In this document: piece after piece, positions 49,865 through 58,230 of the stretch
Layout of the letters: each line of letters opens with the position of its first letter
Numbering within the stretch: position 1 is the stretch's first letter
Source: an uncultured Bacteroidales bacterium
GTDB taxonomy: Bacteria; Bacteroidota; Bacteroidia; Bacteroidales; Bacteroidaceae
Assembly: GCA_902775375.1 (NCBI GenBank)
Contig: CACYLU010000002.1
Span: 124,001-188,000, forward strand
DNA length: 64,000 bases
Direction of reading: 5' to 3'
The notes under the pieces: generated by a model
Seen by the model: the letters and a program-made list of their open reading frames with translations, nothing else
Database searches by the model: none
Told to the model about the DNA's origin: nothing
Translations under genes and position numbers: made by a program

Positions 49865-51604
49865 ATGGCGAAAGATTACGTCTATTATCTGTTTGATTTT
49901 GACCTAACATTAGCTGATTCGTCGAGAGGCATTGTGATGTGCTTTACCAACGTACTGCAACGTCACGGCTTCTTCGATGTAACAGAACTTCAGATCAAAC
50001 GAACCATAGGTAAGACATTAGAAGAATCTTTCGCCATACTTACTGGTATCAGCGACCCTGCCCAGCTGTCTGCCTTGAAACAGGAATACACCAAAGAAGC
50101 TGATATCTACATGAATGACAATACTGTGCTGTTTCCTGAAACAGTAGAGGTATTGACAAAGCTAAAAAATGATGGAGCCAAGTTGGCCATCATTTCCACC
50201 AAATATCGCTACCGCATCCAGGCAGTCATCGACAAACATTTCCCTCAGGGGTTCATTGATGTTATCATTGGTGGCGAAGATGTAAAGCAGGCCAAGCCCC
50301 ATCCGCAAGGTGTCAAGACTGCGCTCAAGAAGCTGAAAGCCAAAAAGGAACTAGCCCTGTATGTAGGCGACAGTACGGTGGATGCCGAAACCGCCAGAAA
50401 TGCTGGAATTGATTTTTGTGGTGTGCTCAATGGTTTGACCACCTACGACGAACTGGCAGCTTATCCCCATCGCAAGATATTGCCCAACCTCACTCTGTTG
50501 CCGTTATTGCTGAAAGATGCTAAACGCAAAGTCCAAAAACGCTTCATTCCCTTAAAATGGGAAATCCGACGCAGGGCATTCAACATCAGACAAATACGAG
50601 GGAGTCAATCAAAGCCATTGACATCCTTAGAACAACACATCTGCCAAAATTGTGGTGATGTCTATGAAGGCGATTACTGCCGTAGCTGCGGACAACCAGC
50701 CCAAACCAATCGTATCACGCTCAAGAGCTCGTTCTCTAATTTCTTCTCTTCGTTCTTTAGCATTGAAACGGGTTTCCTGCACACCATTTTCGAATTGTGG
50801 TACCGCCCAGGCTACATGGCAGCCGATTTCATCCGAGGCAAGCGAAAGCCCTATTACAAGCCCTTTTCCTTGCTCATCGTCATGGCTGCCTTGTTTATCG
50901 TGGCAAATCATATTTTTGACCCTGCGTCAATCGGAGGCGATAGTAGCGAGAACGACCAACCAGCTAAACTGCAAATAGATTCACTACAAGCTGATGCAAA
51001 ACCTTCAGACATTGATACACTGCAAATTCATGCTGTTGCTGATTCTTTAGCAAACGATTCTATCATTAAGAACGATACTAAAGAAAGAGTTTACAGTGAA
51101 CTAGGAAAAAGAATTGACGAATATTACACTCCAGGCACATTTCTGTATGCTGTCGGAGATTTATTGGGTGGTTGGTTTGGCAACAATCAGGCATTTTTAT
51201 TCATCGCCACCATTCCATTCTATATCTTTGGTGTCCGCAGAGCATTCAGGCATACCCGTGTCAACAAATGGCTCAATACGGGCGAATACGCATTTATCAT
51301 GGGCTATTTTGGCTCACAGTTCATCATGAAAGATATGCTGTTAATACCATTCTTTGGTTCCGACATAGCCACACGAATGGCCATTGGTGCTCCATTTGCA
51401 ATGAGTTCTGTCATCGAGTTTTTGTTGATGACTCGCAACCTCAAGCAGCTTTTCCATCTTGATTGGTGGACTACCTTGAAATGCACTGTCAAAACTTATC
51501 TCTACATGGCTATTTCATTATTGATGGCCATATTAGCGGTTATTTTCATCTTTATACTGTTGATTATAGTCATTCGTGAAATTGTAGTAGGCCTTAACTT
51601 ATGA
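49865..51604 (+). CDS. HAD phosphatase fused to zinc-ribbon DUF3667 membrane domain
   Basis: A 579-residue two-part protein. Residues 1-215 are a complete HAD hydrolase of the phosphoglycolate-phosphatase type: motif I FDFDLTLADSS, motif II IISTKY, Lys in KQAKPHPQ, motif IV YVGDSTVDAETA. A basic linker leads to a zinc ribbon (ICQNCGDVYEGDYCRSCGQP, about 258-277), then DUF3667 with RPGYMAADFIRGKRKPYYKP and four to five membrane helices to the C terminus. DUF3667 proteins are usually separate, so this is an uncommon fusion. The last 4 bases overlap the next start. Confidence 0.88.
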   Translation: MAKDYVYYLFDFDLTLADSSRGIVMCFTNVLQRHGFFDVTELQIKRTIGKTLEESFAILTGISDPAQLSALKQEYTKEADIYMNDNTVLFPETVEVLTKLKNDGAKLAIISTKYRYRIQAVIDKHFPQGFIDVIIGGEDVKQAKPHPQGVKTALKKLKAKKELALYVGDSTVDAETARNAGIDFCGVLNGLTTYDELAAYPHRKILPNLTLLPLLLKDAKRKVQKRFIPLKWEIRRRAFNIRQIRGSQSKPLTSLEQHICQNCGDVYEGDYCRSCGQPAQTNRITLKSSFSNFFSSFFSIETGFLHTIFELWYRPGYMAADFIRGKRKPYYKPFSLLIVMAALFIVANHIFDPASIGGDSSENDQPAKLQIDSLQADAKPSDIDTLQIHAVADSLANDSIIKNDTKERVYSELGKRIDEYYTPGTFLYAVGDLLGGWFGNNQAFLFIATIPFYIFGVRRAFRHTRVNKWLNTGEYAFIMGYFGSQFIMKDMLLIPFFGSDIATRMAIGAPFAMSSVIEFLLMTRNLKQLFHLDWWTTLKCTVKTYLYMAISLLMAILAVIFIFILLIIVIREIVVGLNL

Positions 51605-52155
51605 AAACAATAATACGACAAGCAAATATCAAAGATGCCCCCATCATTGCCCAAGTCATAGGCATGGGCTTTGGTGAAGACCTGTTGCGCCAGTATTGTG
51701 GCACTAACGGCTTAGCCATCATGGAAGCATTGGCCAAGATGGAAGATTCGCAATACAGCTATCATCATGCTTTGATTGCAGAGGTAGATGGCCAAGTAGC
51801 CGGAGGTCTTGTAGGCTACGACGGCTCATCGTTACAACAACTCCGACGCCCTACCCTTGCCTATATTGAGCAACAGACAGGCATTCTTCCACTGGTGGCA
51901 GAAGAGACTGAGCCTGGCGAGTTCTATCTTGATTCATTGGCAGTCTTTCCCAAGTTTCGCCATCAAGGCATTGGCACCCAATTGATTCTTGCCATGAGTA
52001 ACAAAGCCTTCAACGAAGGTCATCAGCGTGTCGGCCTTCTGGTTGACATAGGCAATCCCAATGCTGAGCGTCTCTACACATCTTTAGGTTTCCAACGCGT
52101 CAATCAAAAACAGTTGTTTAGCCACCAAATGTGGCATATGCAGAAAGAAGCGTGA
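51601..52155 (+). CDS. GNAT family N-acetyltransferase
   Basis: A 184-residue acetyl-CoA-dependent acyltransferase. The central motif A is LDSLAVFPKFRHQGIGTQLI (about residues 118-137), with the R-x-x-G-x-G pyrophosphate loop intact; VDIGNPNAERLYTSLGFQ follows near the C terminus. Its ATG overlaps the HAD-DUF3667 stop (ATGA), so it is translationally coupled. The substrate is unknown. The N-terminal half differs from the GNAT at 5158, so they are not close paralogues. Confidence 0.9.
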   Translation: MKTIIRQANIKDAPIIAQVIGMGFGEDLLRQYCGTNGLAIMEALAKMEDSQYSYHHALIAEVDGQVAGGLVGYDGSSLQQLRRPTLAYIEQQTGILPLVAEETEPGEFYLDSLAVFPKFRHQGIGTQLILAMSNKAFNEGHQRVGLLVDIGNPNAERLYTSLGFQRVNQKQLFSHQMWHMQKEA

Positions 52156-52269
52156 TGTATTTCACTGACGGTATGGCTGAACAATTCTCAAATAAAAATT
52201 TGGAATTGTATTTAGCATGCACTATTTTAGCAAATTGAAATCGCATCTCTTATAGAGAACTTTGGGTAG

Positions 52270-52311
52270 GGCTTGAATAACTCTGAAAGGAAAGTGTTCA
52301 AGCCTTTTTTT
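52270..52311 (+). terminator. Rho-independent terminator, 115 bp after the GNAT gene
   Basis: GGCTTGAA (52270-52277) pairs with TTCAAGCC (52297-52304), followed by seven T. The distance from the GNAT stop is long, so a short RNA between them cannot be excluded. Confidence 0.8.
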
Positions 52312-52403
52312 AACTAAAAGCGGGAAAATTTATCCGCTTTTTCCATATTCATTAACTATTGCAGTATAACCCCAATCTTCCTACGATTGTCGGATTAGAC
52401 TAT

Positions 52404-52423
52404 CCCCCGCCAGCTGGCGGGGG
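52404..52423. repeat. 20-bp perfect GC-only-edged palindrome
   Basis: CCCCCGCCAGCTGGCGGGGG reads the same on both strands. It is far more GC-rich than its surroundings. Confidence 0.85.
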
Positions 52424-52424
52424 T

Positions 52425-52468
52425 AACTCTTCACTTCAAGATAAACCCGCCTTTTACTTCCGCTAAGC
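52425..52468 (-). repeat. 22-bp repeats on the minus strand (locus C)
   Basis: On the minus strand GCTTAGCGGAAGTAAAAGG begins at 52468, and a degenerate second copy (GTTTATCTTGAAGTGA) begins 22 bp on, at 52446. The first copy is embedded in a CCGCTTAGCGG palindrome. Confidence 0.7.
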
Positions 52469-52610
52469 GGTTTGGGGACTTACTGGGTGTGTTTATGGGC
52501 AGCAAAGGGCAGTACATGTTTATGTACATAAAGACAAGGGCAGTTTGCATAGGACAAATGGCTAGTTGAATAAAAAAATACAAAATAATTTAATATTTTT
52601 TATTATATTA

Positions 52611-52643
52611 TTTGCATATATAAAATATATTTATTAACTTTGC
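52611..52643 (+). promoter_or_regulatory. Orphan strong promoter
   Basis: TTTG at 52611-52614, 20 bp, then TAACTTTGC at 52635-52643: a perfect match with no recognised gene downstream on this strand. Confidence 0.8.
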
Positions 52644-52649
52644 ATCATG

Positions 52650-52843
52650 ATAATTGAGAACAGAACTGACAACACCGCTGGTGGCCAACGGCGATGAAGG
52701 AAGCAACTGTTCTTGATTGCAATGTGATCACAAGGCAGCTGCTACCCGATGTAGTTGGCAGCAAAACCAAACAATTTGCAATAACAACTAAACAAGCGAG
52801 AGGCGGTGACACTGGCGATGGTCCTCAGATCTAAACAATGGAT
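52650..52843 (+). ncRNA. Candidate small RNA or short-ORF transcript
   Basis: The DNA after the orphan promoter is less AT-rich than the surrounding gap and has several hairpins. AGAACAG (52657-52663) pairs with CTGTTCT; GCTG-CTAC pairs with GTAG-ttgg-CAGC around 52737-52764; and the perfect palindrome TGTGATCACA lies at 52723-52732. It also holds a 46-codon ORF (ATG 52694, stop 52832-52834) ending GGDTGDGPQI and a 27-codon ORF at 52838. I recognise neither. The right end is uncertain because no terminator was found before the convergent gene. Confidence 0.35.
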
Positions 52844-52901
52844 AAGAAAGGGCCTATGTGGGGCATTAATCATAATAGTCAAGGCGTAACACATTGGACG
52901 A

Positions 52902-54134
52902 TTATTTGCCATTTATCATAGCATCAATCTCGTTGAACTGCTCGCCCATGTTGAGATTGTAATACACACGATGGAGGCCGTTGAGCCACAAGGTTGGATT
53001 GTTAGGCCTTAACTCTCGGGCTTTCTCATAATTCGGCAAGGCCTTTTCGTAGAACGACTTGAGATGTGCCTGGTCAACGGGATAACGGGGGTCTTTTATA
53101 TCGGTAACCGCCTCTTGAGAGAATTCCTGTGCCTGCAGGCAATAAACCAATCCAATATTGCTATAGGCTTCGGCATAGTCGGGATTAGCTTGGATAGAGC
53201 GTCTGTAATACGCCAAAGCATCATTATAGCGATCCATTCTTTGATACAGGAAACCCTTGATGAAAAGGTAATAATAGTTGCCTGGGGATTTTGCCAACAT
53301 GCCATTGGCAAACTCAAGTGCTTCTTCGTAGTTGTTATGGCTGCCGTAATAATCGATAAGGTTGGCAAAGAAATAATCGTCCTGCGGATGCTTCTCGACA
53401 CCTCGTTTCAGTGTTTCAATCCAAGATGTAGTGTCGCCTCTTTGCTTGTGGGCCTGTGCCATGAACTCCATTGCATATTGCCCTACCGTAGCATCGTCTT
53501 CGGCATACGGCGCATATTTCAACACACTGGCATAGTCGCCAATGCGCATAGCTGCCAAACTGGTATAGTAAGCCACTTGCGAGAATATTGAGTCTTGAGG
53601 AATCAGTTCTTCTTTGGCAAACATATCACTTACGACAATGTCAACGTAAGTGCTGAAAAAGTTGCGTGCAAGGCTCAGGTTTATTGTGTCGCCTTCGGTA
53701 GCTCGATTGTAATAATAGATGCCTCCGTTCAGCAGATTGCTTCTGTCGGTAAGGATGGCACGTTGGTTATCTTTGCGGTATTTATTGATTTTCCCTGGTT
53801 TCATTTCGAGTTGTGCCAAAGAGTCACAGCGCAGAAAATACTGGCACATATTGAGCACGCTGTTGTAGATGGTGAGTGTGTCGTATGGTTTGCGTAGATA
53901 AGCTTTCTCTATCTGTTCCAAAGACTTTCTCTGCTGTACCCTGCCTGCCACAAACCATGTTTCGGCCTTATCCTTAGTGGATGGGTCAACGATGATTTTA
54001 TCAACCATTTTCTGCAGTTCTTTGATGTCGCCATTCTTGAGGGTGGCCTTGGCCTGCTTCAAGACATCGGTCTGTGCAAAGGTAAAGCTAAAAGGGAGAA
54101 TAGATAGTAAAATAAAAGCTAAAAACTTTCGCAT
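52902..54134 (-). CDS. TPR protein, secreted, paralogue of the upstream gene
   Basis: A 410-residue protein with a signal peptide (MRKFLAFILLSILPF, then TFAQ) and a TPR-rich C-terminal half, including YYYLFIKGFLYQRMDRYNDALAYYRRSIQANPDYAEAYSNIGLVYC (split over about 285-330). It aligns over its whole length with the gene at 54246: both have DVLKQA/DVVKNA openings, TWFVAGRVQQRK/TWFAAGQIQQKK, and LINGGI-type mid segments. It is a periplasmic scaffold by inference; function unknown. The open frame extends upstream to a non-ATG codon at 54206, but the ATG at 54134 gives the signal peptide. Confidence 0.85.
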   Translation of the reverse strand: MRKFLAFILLSILPFSFTFAQTDVLKQAKATLKNGDIKELQKMVDKIIVDPSTKDKAETWFVAGRVQQRKSLEQIEKAYLRKPYDTLTIYNSVLNMCQYFLRCDSLAQLEMKPGKINKYRKDNQRAILTDRSNLLNGGIYYYNRATEGDTINLSLARNFFSTYVDIVVSDMFAKEELIPQDSIFSQVAYYTSLAAMRIGDYASVLKYAPYAEDDATVGQYAMEFMAQAHKQRGDTTSWIETLKRGVEKHPQDDYFFANLIDYYGSHNNYEEALEFANGMLAKSPGNYYYLFIKGFLYQRMDRYNDALAYYRRSIQANPDYAEAYSNIGLVYCLQAQEFSQEAVTDIKDPRYPVDQAHLKSFYEKALPNYEKARELRPNNPTLWLNGLHRVYYNLNMGEQFNEIDAMINGK

Positions 54135-54171
54135 AATAATAAATAAGGTGTAGTTTCGTTTTCTTAAAATA

Positions 54172-54235
54172 GGAACCCCAAAAGTGTGCGCTTCCAGGGT
54201 TCCCATACTTTTATGTCTGTCCGCTTTGCAGCGGA
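54172..54235 (-). promoter_or_regulatory. Two hairpins between the TPR paralogues
   Basis: TCCGCT-TTGC-AGCGGA (54220-54235) and GGAACCC/GGGTTCC (54172-54178 with 54197-54203) lie in the 111-bp gap. They may slow or partly end transcription after the first TPR gene; no long T run follows. Confidence 0.45.
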
Positions 54236-54245
54236 GAAAAGATCA

Positions 54246-55448
54246 TTAGTTAGCCTGCATAACTTCGTTATACTTGTCTTCCATCTGCAGGTTGTAATAA
54301 ACGCTGCTCAGACCCTGCTTCCACAAGCTGACGTTGTCTGGAGCCAACTGGCGAGCCTTCTCATAGTAAGGCTGTGCCTTCTCGTAGAAACCACGCAGTG
54401 TCTTAGCGTCTTCCTGGTACTTAGGATCGTTAACGTTAGTAGTAGCAGTAGCAGAGAAATCCTGAGCCTTCAGCACGTATGCACGACCCAGCTCGCTGTA
54501 TGCCTGTGCATATTCAGGATTGCGCTGGATAGCTGCCTCGTACTGCTCGATAGCCTTGTCGTCGTTCTTCATCAGTGAATACAGATAACCCTTCACATAG
54601 TAGAAGAAGAAGTTGTTGCCATCATTAGCAATCTGCTGATCAGCAAATGCCAAAGCTTCATCGTACTTCTCGTTAGCGCTATAATAGTCAATCATGTTAG
54701 CAAAGAAAGCCTGGTTGCTTGGGAACTTGTTAATAGCATCCTTCAGCACGCTCAGCATCTGGTCGGTCTTGTCCTGCTTCTTCAGTGCCTCGATGAGGAA
54801 CTCAGTTGCATTCTGGCCATTCTCTTTGTCAGCCTGTGCTATAGGAGCATACTTCTCAACAGCAGGATAGTTCTCAGCACGGAGACCAGCCAAAGCTGCA
54901 TAGTAAGCAATAGTAGGCATCAAAGTGTCAGATACTGCCAGATTCTCTTTAGCAAACATAGGAGCGTTTGCAAGGTCAACGTATGCACCGAAGAAATCCA
55001 GTGCCTTAGCATCGGTACCTTCCTCGCTAGAGTTGAACATATTGATACCACCATTGATCAGATTGCCCTTATCTGCCTTGATAGCATTAGCCATCTTAGA
55101 AGTGAAGGCATTCATCTTACCCTTAGCATCTGGCAACTGATCAGCTTTCAGGAAGTATTTCACCATCTGAAGTGCTGCGTCATACATTGCTGCCTCGTCA
55201 AAACCCTGGCGCTTTACTTGGTTTTCCAACTGCTTAGCACCTTTCTTCTGCTGAATCTGACCTGCTGCAAACCAGGTGTCAGCCAAATTGGCAGTCTCTG
55301 GATTATTCAGAGCCTGCTGGATCAATGATTCTGCGGTTGCAAAATCGCCCTTGTTACCAGCTTTGGTGGCATTCTTAACGACGTCCATCTGTGCGAAAGC
55401 GCCGCCTGCTACCAAAACAAAAGCCATTGATAAAAATAACTTCTTCAT
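54246..55448 (-). CDS. TPR protein, secreted, first of a tandem pair behind gyrA
   Basis: A 400-residue exported protein (signal MKKLFLSMAFVLVAGGAFAQ) made largely of TPR helices, for example YVKGYLYSLMKNDDKAIEQY with AAIQRNPEYAQAYSELGRAY near residues 283-325. It is a full-length paralogue of the next gene. Its codons are strongly biased (GCA, AAG and TTC-rich, few rare codons), which suggests it is more highly expressed than its partner. It lies 30 bp behind gyrA and is probably cotranscribed. Similar TPR genes follow gyrA in other Bacteroidales. Confidence 0.88.
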   Translation of the reverse strand: MKKLFLSMAFVLVAGGAFAQMDVVKNATKAGNKGDFATAESLIQQALNNPETANLADTWFAAGQIQQKKGAKQLENQVKRQGFDEAAMYDAALQMVKYFLKADQLPDAKGKMNAFTSKMANAIKADKGNLINGGINMFNSSEEGTDAKALDFFGAYVDLANAPMFAKENLAVSDTLMPTIAYYAALAGLRAENYPAVEKYAPIAQADKENGQNATEFLIEALKKQDKTDQMLSVLKDAINKFPSNQAFFANMIDYYSANEKYDEALAFADQQIANDGNNFFFYYVKGYLYSLMKNDDKAIEQYEAAIQRNPEYAQAYSELGRAYVLKAQDFSATATTNVNDPKYQEDAKTLRGFYEKAQPYYEKARQLAPDNVSLWKQGLSSVYYNLQMEDKYNEVMQAN

Positions 55449-55478
55449 AAGATTAAAAAATTAAATTAATTATTACTT

Positions 55479-58031
55479 TCATTCTTCACTATTATCTATC
55501 TCTGTCTGAGCACCTTCTGATGAAGGATTTTCAGGCTGGATATCATTCATTTCATTAGCGCTGTTCTCAATCTCCTCTTCTTCTGACTCGGACATAACCT
55601 TGCATACAGAACCAATTTCATCGTTACGCTTCTCGAGGTTAATGAGTTTAACGCCCTGTGTGGCACGTCCCATGATTCTCACATCGGCTACCTTCAGACG
55701 GATGGTGATACCAGACTTATTAATAATCATCAGGTCGTTCTCCTCAGTCACGGTCTTAATAGTTACCAGCTTACCCGTCTTTTCGGTGATATTGAGCGTC
55801 TTCACACCCTTAGCACCACGATTGGTCTTGCGATAGTCCTCAATGTCAGAACGCTTGCCGTATCCTTGTTCGGAAACCACCATGATGGTTTCGTTTTCAG
55901 AATCCTTTACACAAACCATGCCAACCACTTCGTCCTGTCCGTCATCATCAAGCGTCATACCTCTTACACCAGTAGCAGTACGGCCCATTGGGCGAACCAA
56001 TGTTTCGTTGAAGCGGATAGCGCGACCGTTCTTGTTGGCCATGATGATTTCGTTGTCACCATCAGTGAGGCGCACCTCAATCACCTTATCACCTTCCAGG
56101 ATATTGATGGCATTGACACCATTCTGTCGTGGACGTGAATACTCAGCCAGGCTGGTCTTCTTGATGGTACCGTTCTTCGTACAGAATACTATATAGTGTG
56201 AGTTGTTAAACTCGGCATCAGCCAAATTCTTCACACGCAAGTAAGCTGTCACCTTATCATCAGGTTCAATATTCAGCAGATTCTGGATAGCACGGCCCTT
56301 TGAGGTTTTGCTTTCCATAGGAATCTGATATACTTTCAACCAGTAGCAACGACCCTTCTGGGTGAAGAACATCATGGTGTTGTGCATCGTTGCTGGGTAA
56401 ATATGCTCAACGAAGTCTTCGTTGCGCGTATTAGAACCCTTTGAACCAACGCCACCCCTATTCTGAGTGCGGAACTCATGCAAAGGCGTGCACTTGATGT
56501 ATCCCAGATGTGAAATGGTGATTACCACTTCGTCGTCAGGATAGTAATCCTCTGGATTGATGTCGCCATCCATCAGGCTAATCTCGGTCTTACGCTCATC
56601 ACCATATTTTTCTTTCACTTCAATGAGCTCGTCCTTGATGACCTTACGGCAAACTTCCTCGTCAGAAAGAATCAATTCATAGAACGCTATCTTCTTTTCA
56701 ATCTCTTCATATTCAGCATGCAGCTGATCCTGCATCAGTCCTGTGAGTTGGCGTAAGCGCATCTCAACAATGGCCTTTGCCTGAATCTCATCAAGTTCGA
56801 AGCGCTGCATCAGTCCTTCGATAGCATCAGCAGGTGACTTGGCTGCACGGATGATATGTACCACCTCGTCAATATTATCACTAGCGATAATCAAGCCTTC
56901 GAGGATGTGAGCTCTCTCCTGTGCTTTTGCCAAATCAAACTTGGTGCGTCGTATCACCACTTCGTGACGATGCTCGATAAAGTATTTTATCATGTCGCGC
57001 AAGGTCAGCAGACGTGGTCTTCCATGTACCAAAGCTACATTGTTAACGCTGAATGATGTCTGCAACTGCGTCAGTTTGTACAATTTATTCAACAAAACAT
57101 TGGCATTTGCATCTCTTTTAACATCTATTACGATTCGCATACCCTCGCGGTCGCTCTCATCATTGGCGTTGGCAATGCCTTCAATCTTCTTCTCATTAGC
57201 CAGGTCGGCAATGTATTTGATAAGTTCGGCTTTGTTGACACCGTAAGGGATTTCGCTGATGACAATCTTGTCGTGGGTAGCACCTGATTCAATATCGGCC
57301 TTACCACGTACCACGATGCGTCCCCTACCCGTTTCATATGATTCACGAATGCCCTGGGTACCCAAGATGATACCTCCTGTTGGGAAGTCAGGGCCCTTGA
57401 CATACTGCATCAATTCATCAATAGTAATGTCGTTGTTATCGACATAAGCCACGCAGGCATCTATCACCTCGCTCAGATTATGGGTAGGCATGTTGGTAGC
57501 CATACCTACGGCAATACCTGATGCACCATTTACTAAAAGATTAGGTATGCGGGTTGGCATAACAGTTGGCTCTAACTCCTCGTTATCGAAGTTAGGCTGC
57601 ATGTCAACAGTATCTTTGTCGAGATCCTGCATCATCTCCTCACCTAAACGGCGAAGGCGGCACTCAGTATATCGCATAGCTGCAGGGCCGTCACCATCGA
57701 CAGAGCCGAAGTTTCCCTGGCCGTCAACCAGCATGTAGCGCAATGCCCAAGGCTGTGCCATACGCACCAACGCTCCATATACTGACGAATCGCCATGAGG
57801 ATGGTATTTACCAAGCACCTCACCTACTACACGAGCACACTTCTTATAGGCTTTGTCGGAGGTGTTACCTACTTGCTTCATACCATACAGGATTCTACGA
57901 TGTACAGGCTTAAAACCATCTCTAACATCAGGAAGGGCACGAGCCACAATCACAGACATGGAATAGTCTATGTATGAGGATTTCATCTCTTCCTCAATGT
58001 TTACTTTTATAATTCTGTCTTGATCAATCAT
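55479..58031 (-). CDS. gyrA: DNA gyrase subunit A
   Basis: The breakage-reunion subunit of gyrase, which introduces negative supercoils. The 850-residue product has the winged-helix core with the catalytic Tyr in [12 protein letters not shown] (about residue 119-121) and the quinolone-resistance region [17 protein letters not shown] (77-93). The GyrA-box lies in the C-terminal pinwheel as [10 protein letters not shown], degenerate against the classical QRRGGRG. The C-terminal tail is acidic, as in other GyrA. Ser82 (E. coli Ser83) is wild-type, while the residue matching E. coli Asp87 is Gly86. The box favours GyrA over ParC. Confidence 0.95.
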   Translation of the reverse strand: MIDQDRIIKVNIEEEMKSSYIDYSMSVIVARALPDVRDGFKPVHRRILYGMKQVGNTSDKAYKKCARVVGEVLGKYHPHGDSSVYGALVRMAQPWALRYMLVDGQGNFGSVDGDGPAAMRYTECRLRRLGEEMMQDLDKDTVDMQPNFDNEELEPTVMPTRIPNLLVNGASGIAVGMATNMPTHNLSEVIDACVAYVDNNDITIDELMQYVKGPDFPTGGIILGTQGIRESYETGRGRIVVRGKADIESGATHDKIVISEIPYGVNKAELIKYIADLANEKKIEGIANANDESDREGMRIVIDVKRDANANVLLNKLYKLTQLQTSFSVNNVALVHGRPRLLTLRDMIKYFIEHRHEVVIRRTKFDLAKAQERAHILEGLIIASDNIDEVVHIIRAAKSPADAIEGLMQRFELDEIQAKAIVEMRLRQLTGLMQDQLHAEYEEIEKKIAFYELILSDEEVCRKVIKDELIEVKEKYGDERKTEISLMDGDINPEDYYPDDEVVITISHLGYIKCTPLHEFRTQNRGGVGSKGSNTRNEDFVEHIYPATMHNTMMFFTQKGRCYWLKVYQIPMESKTSKGRAIQNLLNIEPDDKVTAYLRVKNLADAEFNNSHYIVFCTKNGTIKKTSLAEYSRPRQNGVNAINILEGDKVIEVRLTDGDNEIIMANKNGRAIRFNETLVRPMGRTATGVRGMTLDDDGQDEVVGMVCVKDSENETIMVVSEQGYGKRSDIEDYRKTNRGAKGVKTLNITEKTGKLVTIKTVTEENDLMIINKSGITIRLKVADVRIMGRATQGVKLINLEKRNDEIGSVCKVMSESEEEEIENSANEMNDIQPENPSSEGAQTEIDNSEE

Positions 58032-58155
58032 TTTTGTTTTTTCAAATAGTCAATTATATGGTTTATACAAAAAACCGTGTAAAATTACTACTTTTTTACG
58101 ACATACAAAAAGGTTTTTGGCAAAAAAATATTTTGGCACAATATTTGTTACAATC

Positions 58156-58188
58156 ATGTGGAGATATGGAACAAATTCGTATCTTTGC
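58156..58188 (+). promoter_or_regulatory. clpC promoter
   Basis: TGTG at 58156-58159 (weak -33), 20 bp, then TATCTTTGC at 58180-58188 (perfect -7), 43 bp before the ATG. Confidence 0.6.
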
Positions 58189-58230
58189 AAAGCAATAGGT
58201 TTATAATTACAAACAACAAGATTACAGTAA

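Larger units (their letters stand above)
52156..52901. other. 746-bp gap between convergent genes
   Basis: Contains, in order, a hairpin terminator (52270), a GC-rich palindrome (52404), 22-bp repeats on the minus strand (52447), a GGGCAG-rich stretch with a small hairpin (52512-52527), and an orphan promoter with a candidate RNA or small ORF (52611-52843). No long ORF. Confidence 0.6.

Noticed and set aside
52690-52720. SRP (4.5S) RNA, suggested by a GGAAGCA-like stretch
   Set aside because: The GGAA tetraloop with its flanking symmetric loop could not be formed; similarity is limited to a few bases.
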